Shown piece by piece: positions 60,001 through 64,000 of a DNA stretch of 64,000 nt. Position 1 is the first letter of the stretch. Every line of letters begins with the position of its first letter. The DNA is from Fasciola hepatica (Eukaryota; Platyhelminthes; Trematoda; Plagiorchiida; Fasciolidae). The notes under the pieces were generated by a model, which saw only the letters and a program-made list of their open reading frames with translations, ran no database searches and was not told the origin of the DNA. The position numbers and the translations under genes are program-made. The stretch spans positions 4,650,001 through 4,714,000 of the forward strand of contig CANUEZ040000140.1 of NCBI GenBank assembly GCA_948099385.1, read 5' to 3'.

Positions 60001-63000
60001 ACTTAATGGTTAGATACGTTAGGGGATATGGCTAGATACCGCGATCAGTGGCATTCTTGTATCCACAAACTTTCTTCATCCACTCAGTTCCAATAATGTA
60101 GTTCCTCTCTTACTTTTTTCATACTCTTTTCTCCTTCAATATTTCCTTTTGAGATTGCCGCTAGGAGATAGAAACCAAAGTCACTGCACCCAGTGCATGG
60201 TTAATAGTTATTTGAAGAGAACAAAACGGATTGTATTTATCCTACAAATGCACCATTGGATTGAGATCGAGTGGTCGAGGTTGCCACGAGAGCGTCTTTG
60301 TAGCGTGATGCGCACCAAACACTCTTACGACAAGAAAACGATATTCAGGCTCGTTTTCGTCCTGGAAAGTCGGTTTACTAGTTGTGCTCAGGAGGTGTGT
60401 CGGATCGGTACTTTTAGGTAAACTTGACCGTTGACGGTATCCTGAAATACCAGCTCGCTGCGACGTTCCCACTGGTTGGCTCCCGGATGTGCGTCGAAGC
60501 CGCATTGTTGCTGTCATCATACCTTTTTTTATCAGTTTCAGAGATTTGTTTCCAAACACACCCTCGACAATCATGTTTGAGTAGCACAAATACTGACTCA
60601 TCGGCTAAAATGATGGTCTTCAGTTGCCGAACCGACCGATCCATTTGCCCGCTGTACGTCCTGAACGACCAAAATACTTGGTAATCTCATGGCTTGATTT
60701 CTCTGATTCTCACCTTCCGATGGCACGCAGGACAACCTCACGTGATCTCAGCAGGGCGGATAGATGTGTTTTCTGTGAGGCTGGAAAGTATACGTGTTTC
60801 TGACCCTCATGACAGAACTCACAGCGGTGGTCTGCATGACGTAAAAGTACAGCAATGTTGGGCTTGTTCCAAATATCCGAACTGACCTTTATGGAGCCTG
60901 GAGACCAACGTCACCTGACCTAGATAGTGTCTGATCTGATGAATGACTTTGAGTACCCAATGCCTGATATTCTATCTCGACGTTGATGATTCAGTTTCCC
61001 CGCCATCTTCAAGCGGTACTGAGAAGACAGTGGAAATGGGACGCTGTTTGTCTTCGTGTCGTGTTTTGGTCAAATTTTGTACTTTTATATGAAGCAAGTG
61101 GAGTTTATAAATATCACGCAATTACTTGCGAGTAGTGGGTGGGAATAATGAACCTTTGTTTGGCTTACTGTCCTTTGGATTCCATTTTTCACACACAAAC
61201 CTCAGATCATCCGACCATGATGTTTGTGCGTGAAAGGTGGAGTCCAAAGGGTAGTCAGACAAGCAGTGAATCCTATAAGTTTCTAAATCACCAGTACCAA
61301 GTGTCGCCCAAGACCTGTTCGCATTACTTTTCACAGGTTCGCTGTGCGTTCCGATCTGCCATCAGTACTTCGAGCTATAGTCGTGAATTCCCTTTTGCGA
61401 GCAATAATTTCGGTACATTTTTTTCTCATGAACCAACACTTTTTGATTTTATTTCTTCTCAGATCAACCGCAACTTATCATGAGCGCGTGTGCCATTCCT
61501 GGTCTCAGTAAATCCCTTAAAGGTGATATTGACAATGGTGAGTATTGTCCAACTGATTCTACACTCACGTGCAAAGCTCCTCACATTTCAATTTTATCTT
61601 CTTTATTTTCATTTCAATTATTCGATCGACAGTAGTCATTCAGTTTATCAGGAAGGAACGCGCTGATTGTCGACTGCCACGCAATCGTGTTTGCTTCTAG
61701 AAGTCCACAAATGGCTGTCATGTAGGAAAACAAGGGTGCTGTAAGCTTTCAGAGTTGTCCCATGTTCGTGAATAGGGTAACGGACGCTGTAGTGACAGTT
61801 AATTCAGAACAAAGTAGATCGAAATCCACCGAATAACCGTTCTCGGGTTTCCCGTCTGGTATGTGTTCCTTCTCCGTGTGCAGCGCTCATTTCGAATATC
61901 ACTAATAGATAGTTAGTTGGTTGGTCTAAGATAGCCCTATCGCCTTACAGGTTGCAATCGGCCACACAAAGGCTAACAGTGAGTGTACCCTCGAACAATG
62001 GGATCGCTTCGTTTACCCTTTTCTGCACTGGGAGACTCAGTAGTACAAAAACTAGCAGAATTCGTTGTGAATTCCATGAATTTCTAGATTTGAGCTCGTT
62101 GCGAATCGTTCACGACCAACTTCCCATCCCATATAGCATTTTGTTGTTGGCCTTTCTTTCTCCGTGCTTCTGGCTTTGGCGTAACCTGGCATAGCTCAAT
62201 GCATTCTTGCCTCTCCATACTGCACCTGCTGTCTAGCCTTTCATAACTGGTAAACGCCGATTGATACTCTTCTTCCTTGATGCTCATTTTAGCTAACCAC
62301 GTTCAACAAGCAACCCATATACCCAGAATCCCTTTCATCGATGCACAATTTATTTGTTTTCTTGGCTTATGCAGTCGAAGATAGCTTCTTTCAAGGTAAT
62401 TGACATGCGCAAAACGGACCGAACTGGTGTTGTGATTTTAGCAGGAGATAAAGATACTAGAGTAATTTGACTGTTATCAGATGAGGTACACCCAGTTGGC
62501 TATTTTGTTAACGGGGAATATTTTGGTGTTGTTTTAGCGTTCGTTTGTCCTTCGCCAGTGCGAATTTCGGACGCTCCAGTCACCGGTCATTGATGATGTA
62601 GGTGTTTCTTTCGCTGGGGTGAAATCGTACTATTAGCGCTGCTTAATCAATGATGGACTCATGGAGAAAGATCGTAGCCGATTCTTTATCTGTTTGCAAC
62701 AGTCGGAATGAGTGTTCAGATACGCTGGATTTCCTAGAAACCTCCAAACCTGGCAGGTTGGTTTATCTGGCTAACTGTGTATGGAGAAGCAGATTGCCGA
62801 GCCCGTCACCAAGCTCTTGGACACAGTTTCGTCTAGAAAGCCCAGGAAATATCACCGTTCTAACGTATCGTATTTCTGCTTCATTAGGTTAGTAGAAATA
62901 CATCTGATACCAGATCATAAAGTGTTTAACATCGTTTGAAGAGGCCTGCCCCCTGTTATATCGCCAAGTGACGGGTCTAGAGTGGGTCCTCGAATTGGTG

Positions 63001-63553
63001 AACTGATATTGTGCAATCCGTTTATGAAGTGGGGTTTGGAAAATTTGACAAATAATAAAATGCACCAAGTCGTTGATTATGGCGAATACCATATGCTACT
63101 GTAATTTGAGTGGATAAACTGTGTGACCCATACGCGAAAATTCCGAAGCTCCTCGGCGTGGTATCGTATTCCAGCTGGTAGAGAATAAGCGATAATAGAG
63201 CGTGGGTTCGAATTCCGACGGGAACAACGACTTTAACTGTTTGGATCACTTCAACATAAAACTTTACTCGTCGCTTCCGTTACAGACTCTTCTAAACCAC
63301 TTATCGTGGTGACCATTCACTCACATGTTGTCTTTTGTGTATATAGTGCACGTAACTGCCGGACTCCGGATTATCTAAACCTACCTAGAACCAAAATAAT
63401 TAATCTCAGCAACTTGATGTTTTGAAGCCACCGTCTCTATCATTTTCTTATTCCGTTCCAACAGGCATCATTACTGTGGACGAGGAATTGTTTAACGAAG
63501 CGGATTTGGAGGATTTAGAAAACGAATTGGACGAACTGGAAATTGAACAGTAA
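32461..63553 (+). CDS. ZC3H15: Zinc finger CCCH domain-containing protein 15 (DRG family-regulatory protein 1), 12 exons
   Basis: Exons: 32461-32526, 32570-32671, 32710-32821, 32870-33105, 33147-33249, 33285-33364, 36292-36360, 36463-36540, 36657-36776, 44168-44255, 61464-61538, 63465-63553. All introns are GT-AG and the phases join into 405 residues (human 426). The Lys-rich start holds [18 protein letters not shown]; then comes [13 protein letters not shown] finger 1 is at about 102-120 (CX7CX5CX3H) and finger 2 at 174-202 (CX17CX5CX3H). The DFRP region (about 224-300) has [18 protein letters not shown] and SGREIFEF; the tail is acidic. From the family: it binds and stabilises the GTPase DRG1 and works with translating ribosomes in the cytoplasm. 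The ATG is fixed by the family's MPPKK start. Exons 10-11 are the least conserved part. Introns 6, 9, 10 and 11 are packed with retroelements. Confidence 0.93.
32570..32671 (+). CDS. ZC3H15: ZC3H15 exon 2
   Basis: Codons 23-56, starting [18 protein letters not shown], the family's most conserved N-terminal block. Followed by a 38-nt intron (GTATGC..CATCAAG). Confidence 0.93.
32710..32821 (+). CDS. ZC3H15: ZC3H15 exon 3
   Basis: Codons 57-94 (the last split after base 1). A charged helix rich in Glu, Lys and Arg, then ELNELFKPV. The following intron is 48 nt. Confidence 0.92.
32870..33105 (+). CDS. ZC3H15: ZC3H15 exon 4, first CCCH finger
   Basis: Codons 94-172. Carries [19 protein letters not shown], the first zinc finger (CX7CX5CX3H), then [12 protein letters not shown] and KHEA. 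Ends PPTTI at a GTGAGT donor; the next intron is 41 nt. Confidence 0.95.
33147..33249 (+). CDS. ZC3H15: ZC3H15 exon 5, second CCCH finger
   Basis: Codons 173-207. [18 protein letters not shown], then [17 protein letters not shown] gives the long-spaced second finger (CX17CX5CX3H) typical of this family. The following intron, 35 nt, is the shortest in the gene. Confidence 0.95.
33285..33364 (+). CDS. ZC3H15: ZC3H15 exon 6
   Basis: Codons 207-233, FVLKRDQKK to [10 protein letters not shown], the start of the DFRP region that contacts DRG1 in family members. Its GTATGT donor opens the 2.9 kb intron 6. Confidence 0.94.
33465..33790 (-). pseudogene. RTE-type endonuclease N-terminal fragment
   Basis: The minus strand reads [20 protein letters not shown], then [20 protein letters not shown], which is the start of an APE-type endonuclease (FNVRT strand; catalytic Glu in GETRI). 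The frame upstream (33948-33780) is Ser/Asn/Pro-rich. Only about 70 residues of the domain remain. Confidence 0.7.
34015..34290 (+). pseudogene. RTE-type RT fragment (motif C region, family D-like)
   Basis: Encodes [20 protein letters not shown] (YADN in place of YADD), [21 protein letters not shown] and [12 protein letters not shown], i.e. the end of the palm and start of the thumb. Resembles family D at 50030-50140. Active-site Asp 2 is Asn. Confidence 0.7.
34376..34650 (+). repeat. tRNA-headed SINE, copy 1
   Basis: The head (34381-34454) has A-box TGGTCGAGTGG (34388-34398) and B-box GATTCGAATCC (34433-34443), 34 nt apart, with most of an acceptor stem (TGG / CCA). The A-box wording resembles tRNA-Ser/Leu. 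The unrelated tail (TTTGGTGGTAGACAGT, CCTATTGGGA, GGTTATCCCTA, CACTCGTGCGCA) recurs at 38800, 54620 and 55570, which identifies a SINE family. Confidence 0.75.
36292..36360 (+). CDS. ZC3H15: ZC3H15 exon 7
   Basis: Codons 234-256, [20 protein letters not shown] to KRK. Flanked by TTTCTACAG and GTGCGT. Continues the DFRP region without a phase break. Confidence 0.94.
36463..36540 (+). CDS. ZC3H15: ZC3H15 exon 8
   Basis: Codons 257-282, [20 protein letters not shown] then LGRTTG; a charged helix. Introns on either side are 102 and 116 nt. Confidence 0.93.
36657..36776 (+). CDS. ZC3H15: ZC3H15 exon 9
   Basis: Codons 283-322, [14 protein letters not shown] then an acidic run with [15 protein letters not shown]. 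Ends GEDE at GTGAGT, followed by the 7.4 kb intron 9. Confidence 0.93.
38728..38985 (+). repeat. tRNA-headed SINE, copy 2
   Basis: The head is decayed (TGATGATCGAGAGATG in place of the A-box), but the B-box AAGTTCGATTCCC and the tail TTTAGTGGTAGACAGTAATC, CCTATTGGGATC, GGTTATCCCTAGT follow copy 1 closely. Confidence 0.7.
39660..39979 (-). pseudogene. RTE-type C-terminal domain relic
   Basis: Minus-strand [20 protein letters not shown] then [15 protein letters not shown] corresponds to CETWPLRAEDxRRLEVFDH and the LFGHxLRRPK stretch of family A. Frame is open for 86 codons but the middle is unrecognisable. Confidence 0.5.
40088..42957 (-). mobile_element. RTE-type element, family B copy 2
   Basis: Reverse-complement partner of 16484-19316, with scattered differences (about 12 residue changes in 285 codons of RT). 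RT frame 41874-41017 has [41 protein letters not shown] and [12 protein letters not shown]. The thumb frame is 41032-40688 and the tail frame 40678-40418. It carries the same frameshifts and stops as copy 1. The upstream frame 42290-41964, [22 protein letters not shown], has Gln where copy 1 has an extra TAA. Antisense to ZC3H15 within intron 9. Confidence 0.88.
42958..43560 (-). other. Possible further 5' part of the family B element
   Basis: A minus-strand frame (43143-42856) runs into the family B leader without a visible break ([20 protein letters not shown]), and 43430-43460 repeats the GCCTTGTGGGTTAAG motif of the leader (GCCTTGTGGGTCAG at 17018). Copy 1 begins at 42953-equivalent, so copy 2 may be longer at its 5' end. 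No domain is recognisable. Confidence 0.3.
44168..44255 (+). CDS. ZC3H15: ZC3H15 exon 10
   Basis: Codons 323-351 plus one base: [20 protein letters not shown], then EDDATIVNG. Preceded by a T-rich tract and TTTTTTAG, ended by GTATGT. Its place fits the variable acidic part of the family. Both phases match its neighbours. Confidence 0.8.
45283..45366 (-). repeat. tRNA-like repeat (A and B boxes)
   Basis: On the minus strand TGGTTAGCGGG (45349-45359) and AGGTTCAAATCAC (45289-45301) match RNA polymerase III A and B boxes, about 48 bp apart. The acceptor ends do not pair, so it is a SINE head or chance match, not a working tRNA. Confidence 0.4.
45582..46469 (+). CDS. Penelope-like GIY-YIG endonuclease (C-terminal part of the element protein)
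   Basis: 295 open codons; real similarity starts near 45690 ([20 protein letters not shown]), since the first part runs through the inverted repeat. Then [18 protein letters not shown] and [20 protein letters not shown] form the linker after RT, and [29 protein letters not shown] and [11 protein letters not shown] make up the GIY-YIG endonuclease, with YSF..YVG as the GIY-YIG pair, Arg of STRIKEH, and conserved Cys and His. In intact elements it cuts target DNA for priming. No stop or frameshift interrupts it, but with RT missing the copy is not autonomous. Sense to ZC3H15. Confidence 0.8.
   Translation: MLKFATLSCPNRRNNCFSVIHSQAIYRLHSRSGQYPNFNSFVSMQQKRNLVKCLAFRARKICSVETLDDELMLIRNTLRENSYPDRFIEKNLTESVPKITVETVRKKDLYISLPFKGDIVSEILNRRLGREIQNTFNAATLRCVFRGAPLIQIQNKDRLPMLTSSMVVYSFRCVCDASYVGRTARQLSTRIKEHHPRWLSQGQTGSINSAILAHLVDTGHQVNPEAAFKVLYRVPPNKYKGVQLRTLAIAEAIGIRKLTPDLCAQKRLVRALQLPWPKIEQDRMNLPSGYLEGVS
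45607..45673 (+). repeat. Left 67-bp inverted repeat of the Penelope-like element
   Basis: Begins GTCCAAATCGGCGAAAC and ends CATAGTAG. Exact reverse complement of 46567-46633. Confidence 0.95.
46567..46633 (-). repeat. Right 67-bp inverted repeat of the Penelope-like element
   Basis: Begins CTACTATGTAATC and ends CGCCGATTTGGAC. Lies about 100 bp after the ORF stop; arms are 893 bp apart. Confidence 0.95.
47160..48842 (+). CDS. Family C reverse transcriptase, 560 codons, one late nonsense codon
   Basis: Continuous frame; codons before about 47226 are flank. RT motifs in order: [86 protein letters not shown] (A), [20 protein letters not shown] (B), [11 protein letters not shown] (C, YADD intact), [13 protein letters not shown] and FTYLGSN (thumb). 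Then the C-terminal [48 protein letters not shown] and [12 protein letters not shown]. It stops at TGA (48840-48842), where copy 2 has TGG; the same frame then stays open to 49151 ([20 protein letters not shown]). The missing piece is the C-terminal tail only. EN is absent, so it could not transpose alone. Confidence 0.85.
   Translation: MVSSIGRVFIANLYSVQSCIFILVKLIRDTGGRRTQVSVTICDRNGEPIHSKRQRLDRWAEYFKEQFSWPHASAVTPVSTTATPWVVSIEPPSEVEVELCIRLLRRRKAAGPDELPPVLFKLGGEALIKSLTALLRDIWKEERIPLICSESLIVPIFKKGMRNDCSNHRGISLTPIVTKILASILLHRLTPARERSARQQQVGFRPGQGCTNQIFTLRRLLETRHTHRRPTIMLFLDLKGAFDSVDRTSLFNVLHRKGMPQKFVNLMRSLYSHTSGRVRVYGELSGRFETTSGVRQGCPMSPFLFNFVMNEIMESALKNLQDVGVERGNSGKLCDLDYADDVVCSFECTEHAQHALDRLSRAVAPFGMHFAPSKCKVMLQDWTPTIPSLMLDGEVLSIVDHFTYLGSNATTDGSTVVEVSTRISKARAAYAGLKHLWRRSDTSLKLKGRVYCAAVRSVLLYGCETWSLRAENIRHLEVFDHRCLRSIARIGWNSRVSNDEVRNRVLGTNSENFLSQRIQLSRLRWLGHVLRVENTRLPYRVLFSVLPREWERPRGGQQMT
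47226..49222 (+). mobile_element. RTE-type element, family C copy 1
   Basis: 5'-truncated in the linker between EN and RT ([30 protein letters not shown]), complete from there to a GAT-repeat 3' tail at about 49198-49215. The 3' part matches 27656-28437 and 20796-21100. It is the best preserved RTE copy in the window, sense to ZC3H15. Confidence 0.85.
50018..51048 (+). mobile_element. RTE-type element, family D copy, nested in B'
   Basis: Starts in the thumb ([19 protein letters not shown], then [15 protein letters not shown]), with frame 50113-50586 carrying [79 protein letters not shown] and [17 protein letters not shown]. The tail continues with stops (including TAA where relatives have Trp after GGQATN) through LGPRDDECR to a 3' UTR and a 71-bp TA run. 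Confidence 0.75.
50978..51048. repeat. (TA)n microsatellite at the end of family D, followed by (ATC)6
   Basis: 71 bp of TA dinucleotides followed by ATC repeats to 51065. Third TA run placed exactly at a family D-like 3' end. Confidence 0.95.
51967..52247 (+). repeat. Dispersed repeat, copy 1 of an inverted pair
   Basis: About 280 bp that match the reverse complement of 57778-58056 at roughly 80-85 percent: GATCCAGTGG, CCCGCCCTAAATTAATCAGT (20 bases identical, with the flanking TTCCTATCAAAGGAGCACTTT), TTTGACTTAA, AGCAAGTGGTTCT, CTAAATGACA, GCGGGATATA. Coding potential is nil. Family unknown. Confidence 0.8.
54605..54765 (+). repeat. SINE tail fragment, copy 3
   Basis: Shares ACCAGATCTGACCTATTAGG, GGTTCTCCACTCCAACTCCC, CTGGTTTCCGG and CACTCATGCGCA with the tails of the SINE copies at 34480-34640 and 38850-38970. 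The tRNA head is missing. Confidence 0.65.
55560..55745 (+). repeat. SINE tail fragment, copy 4
   Basis: Begins TTTGGTGGTAGTCAGTAATA like the start of the SINE tail (TTTGGTGGTAGACAGTTATC) and continues with CTTCACTACTCCATGCTTTG, GTCTGGTTGCTGGATATCC and CACTGTACTCGTGAG. The most diverged copy; no head. Confidence 0.55.
56094..56986. mobile_element. DNA transposon with terminal inverted repeats, probably non-autonomous
   Basis: The left end CCGTGTTACTCCAAAAATAA and the reverse complement of the right end CCGTGTTTCTCCGAAAAGAA match at 16 of 20 positions. Inside, near both ends, TAAGACCC / AGGTCTTATTTTCG and GGGCTTATATTCG / AGGGCTTAAATTA are repeated in opposite order. About 890 bp long. Minus-strand frames (56495-56298, 56884-56597) show no transposase motif. 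Superfamily not assigned. Confidence 0.6.
57778..58056 (-). repeat. Dispersed repeat, copy 2 of an inverted pair
   Basis: Reverse-complement partner of 51967-52247, 5.5 kb away. The similarity stops abruptly on both sides of both copies. Confidence 0.8.
58697..60230 (+). mobile_element. RTE-type element, family B copy 3, 5'-truncated
   Basis: Starts abruptly within [13 protein letters not shown] and follows copy 1 to the 3' end. Frame 58681-59307 holds motifs A, B and C ([44 protein letters not shown]). It has the same one-base loss after motif C, the same TGA at GSET.PLR (59629-59631) and the same TAG and TGA in the tail as the other copies, plus a private 6-bp loss in ISD..VSLC that shifts the frame near 59490. 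Sense to ZC3H15. Confidence 0.88.
60240..60680 (-). pseudogene. Tc1/mariner-type transposase relic
   Basis: On the minus strand, frame 60644-60414 has [20 protein letters not shown] then CRGCVWKQ, like the (L)FSDESxF..RxxVW block with the first catalytic Asp. Frame 60601-60242 supplies [10 protein letters not shown] and [14 protein letters not shown], like WPPQSPDLNPIEHLW, with the third acidic residue. The second catalytic Asp block (QQDNAPCH) is lost. One or two frameshifts. It lies directly after family B copy 3, on the opposite strand. Confidence 0.6.
61173..61249 (+). repeat. Long near-perfect hairpin in intron 10
   Basis: 61173-61200 and 61222-61249 can pair over 28 positions with 24 Watson-Crick pairs, 3 G-U pairs and one A-C mismatch, around a 21-nt loop. 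Weaker pairing extends outwards by about 15 nt (61157-61172 with 61250-61265). It starts about 290 nt before exon 11. See findings. Confidence 0.7.
61464..61538 (+). CDS. ZC3H15: ZC3H15 exon 11
   Basis: 75 nt, phase-symmetrical, reading [20 protein letters not shown] then GDIDN. Good acceptor (TTCTTCTCAG) and donor (GTGAGT). Being a multiple of three with equal phases, it could be skipped without changing the frame, so alternative use is possible. Low conservation makes it the second least certain exon. Confidence 0.7.
61539..63464 (+). other. ZC3H15 intron 11
   Basis: 1,926 nt with a tRNA-like repeat at 63160-63226. The rest shows no recognisable gene or repeat. Confidence 0.75.
63160..63226 (+). 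repeat. tRNA-like sequence (SINE head or tRNA pseudogene)
   Basis: CAGCTGGTAGAG (63172-63183) matches the D-arm region of tRNAs and GGGTTCGAATTCC (63204-63216) matches the B-box/T-arm. The ends pair partly (GGTATCG / CGGGAAC, 4 Watson-Crick pairs, 1 wobble). The anticodon arm is too short, so it is not a working tRNA gene. Confidence 0.5.
63465..63553 (+). CDS. ZC3H15: ZC3H15 exon 12 (last coding exon)
   Basis: Codons 377-405 and stop TAA at 63551-63553. [20 protein letters not shown] then LDELEIEQ matches the family's acidic C-terminus (DENLF..EDLDELEEEL in human). No AATAAA was seen in the 450 bp after the stop; the C/T-rich sequence after 63590 is probably 3' UTR or flank. Confidence 0.92.
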
Positions 63554-64000
63554 TCAGTTGATCATAATCACTCAATTGACCAGCTTCTACTTGTACGTTT
63601 CCCGACGTGCTTTCACCCACTCCTGTTTCCATTCTCTTTTCTCTACTACGCTCACTGCATCTTTTATCCTTTCCTCTTATCTGCTATTCTACCCCCATTT
63701 CTTCTCTCATCTACTCCGCCTTGTTTCCCCAATCAGTTGCTCGACTCGTCTACCTGTGCTGCAGCCACTGCCCCCGAAGTTTTTCACGCAAAGGTTCACT
63801 TGTTTCTATTTCCGTGGGTATGTGTGCATCCCAGTCGAGATTTGCGTGTTACTATTTCTTACAGTTGTAACCAGATTGTCCCTTATCCTCTACTCGTGCT
63901 GCTGTCGGTGTTGATCCGTTTTTGGCTCACCCACATTTTCGTGGACTTTTTCAAACCCCGGTTTCCGAGCCTTTCGATGGTGAACTCGTTCGAGAACCGT
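63554..64000 (+). other. 3' flank / possible 3' UTR of ZC3H15
   Basis: C/T-rich, with short frames only. No polyadenylation signal of the AATAAA type was seen, so the transcript end is not placed. Confidence 0.5.

Larger units (their letters stand above)
44256..61463 (+). other. ZC3H15 intron 10, 17.2 kb, with nested retroelements
   Basis: Contains the Penelope-like, RTE, SINE, TIR and mariner features listed below. Stretches with nothing recognised: 44260-45280, 46680-47220, 49230-49730, 52250-54600, 54770-55550, 57000-57770, 58070-58690 and 60690-61150. Confidence 0.8.

Noticed and set aside
1..64000. CRISPR arrays, bacterial operons, ribosomal RNA genes
   Set aside because: No spaced direct repeats, no ribosome-binding/operon layout and no rRNA-like conserved blocks seen; the window is eukaryotic.

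Overview
The window looks like nuclear DNA of a parasitic flatworm, most likely a trematode with a large repeat-rich genome. Three things suggest this: one host gene with five consecutive 35-48 nt introns at its 5' end followed by multi-kilobase introns; a dense load of RTE-type, CR1-like, BEL/Pao, Ty3/gypsy and Penelope-like retroelements; and no bacterial operon structure. The species cannot be fixed from sequence alone.

The only host gene I can support is a ZC3H15/DFRP1 orthologue (DRG-family regulatory protein, yeast Tma46 type) on the + strand. Twelve exons between 32461 and 63553 join in phase into a 405-residue protein with two CCCH zinc fingers and the DFRP region. Introns 6, 9, 10 and 11 (2.9, 7.4, 17.2 and 1.9 kb) hold almost all the mobile DNA of the right half.

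Left part, 1-15400: a CR1-like endonuclease relic (-), a BEL/Pao gag relic (+), a BEL/Pao provirus (-) bounded by two nearly identical ~780 bp LTRs (3231-4012 and 8522-9301) with broken coding regions, a Ty3/gypsy integrase relic, a tRNA-derived repeat and two CR1/jockey-like RT relics. Middle part, 15400-32230: a graveyard of RTE-type elements. I call the families A (tail rich in AAAGT), B, C (GAT/CAT tail) and D ((TA)n tail). They are nested: B in A (16484-19316), C in A (27656-28437) and, inside the host gene, D in a B relative (50018-51048). Family B has three nearly identical copies (16.5-19.3 kb +, 40.1-43.0 kb -, 58.7-60.2 kb +) that share the same stops and frameshift.

Introns of ZC3H15 also hold a Penelope-like GIY-YIG endonuclease ORF between 67-bp perfect inverted repeats (45607-45673 / 46567-46633), the best preserved RTE ORF (family C, 47160-48842), a tRNA-headed SINE family with four copies, a TIR element (56094-56986), a Tc1/mariner transposase relic, a pair of 280-bp inverted repeats and a long hairpin (61173-61249) next to exon 11. 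No rRNA gene, CRISPR or functional tRNA gene was seen.
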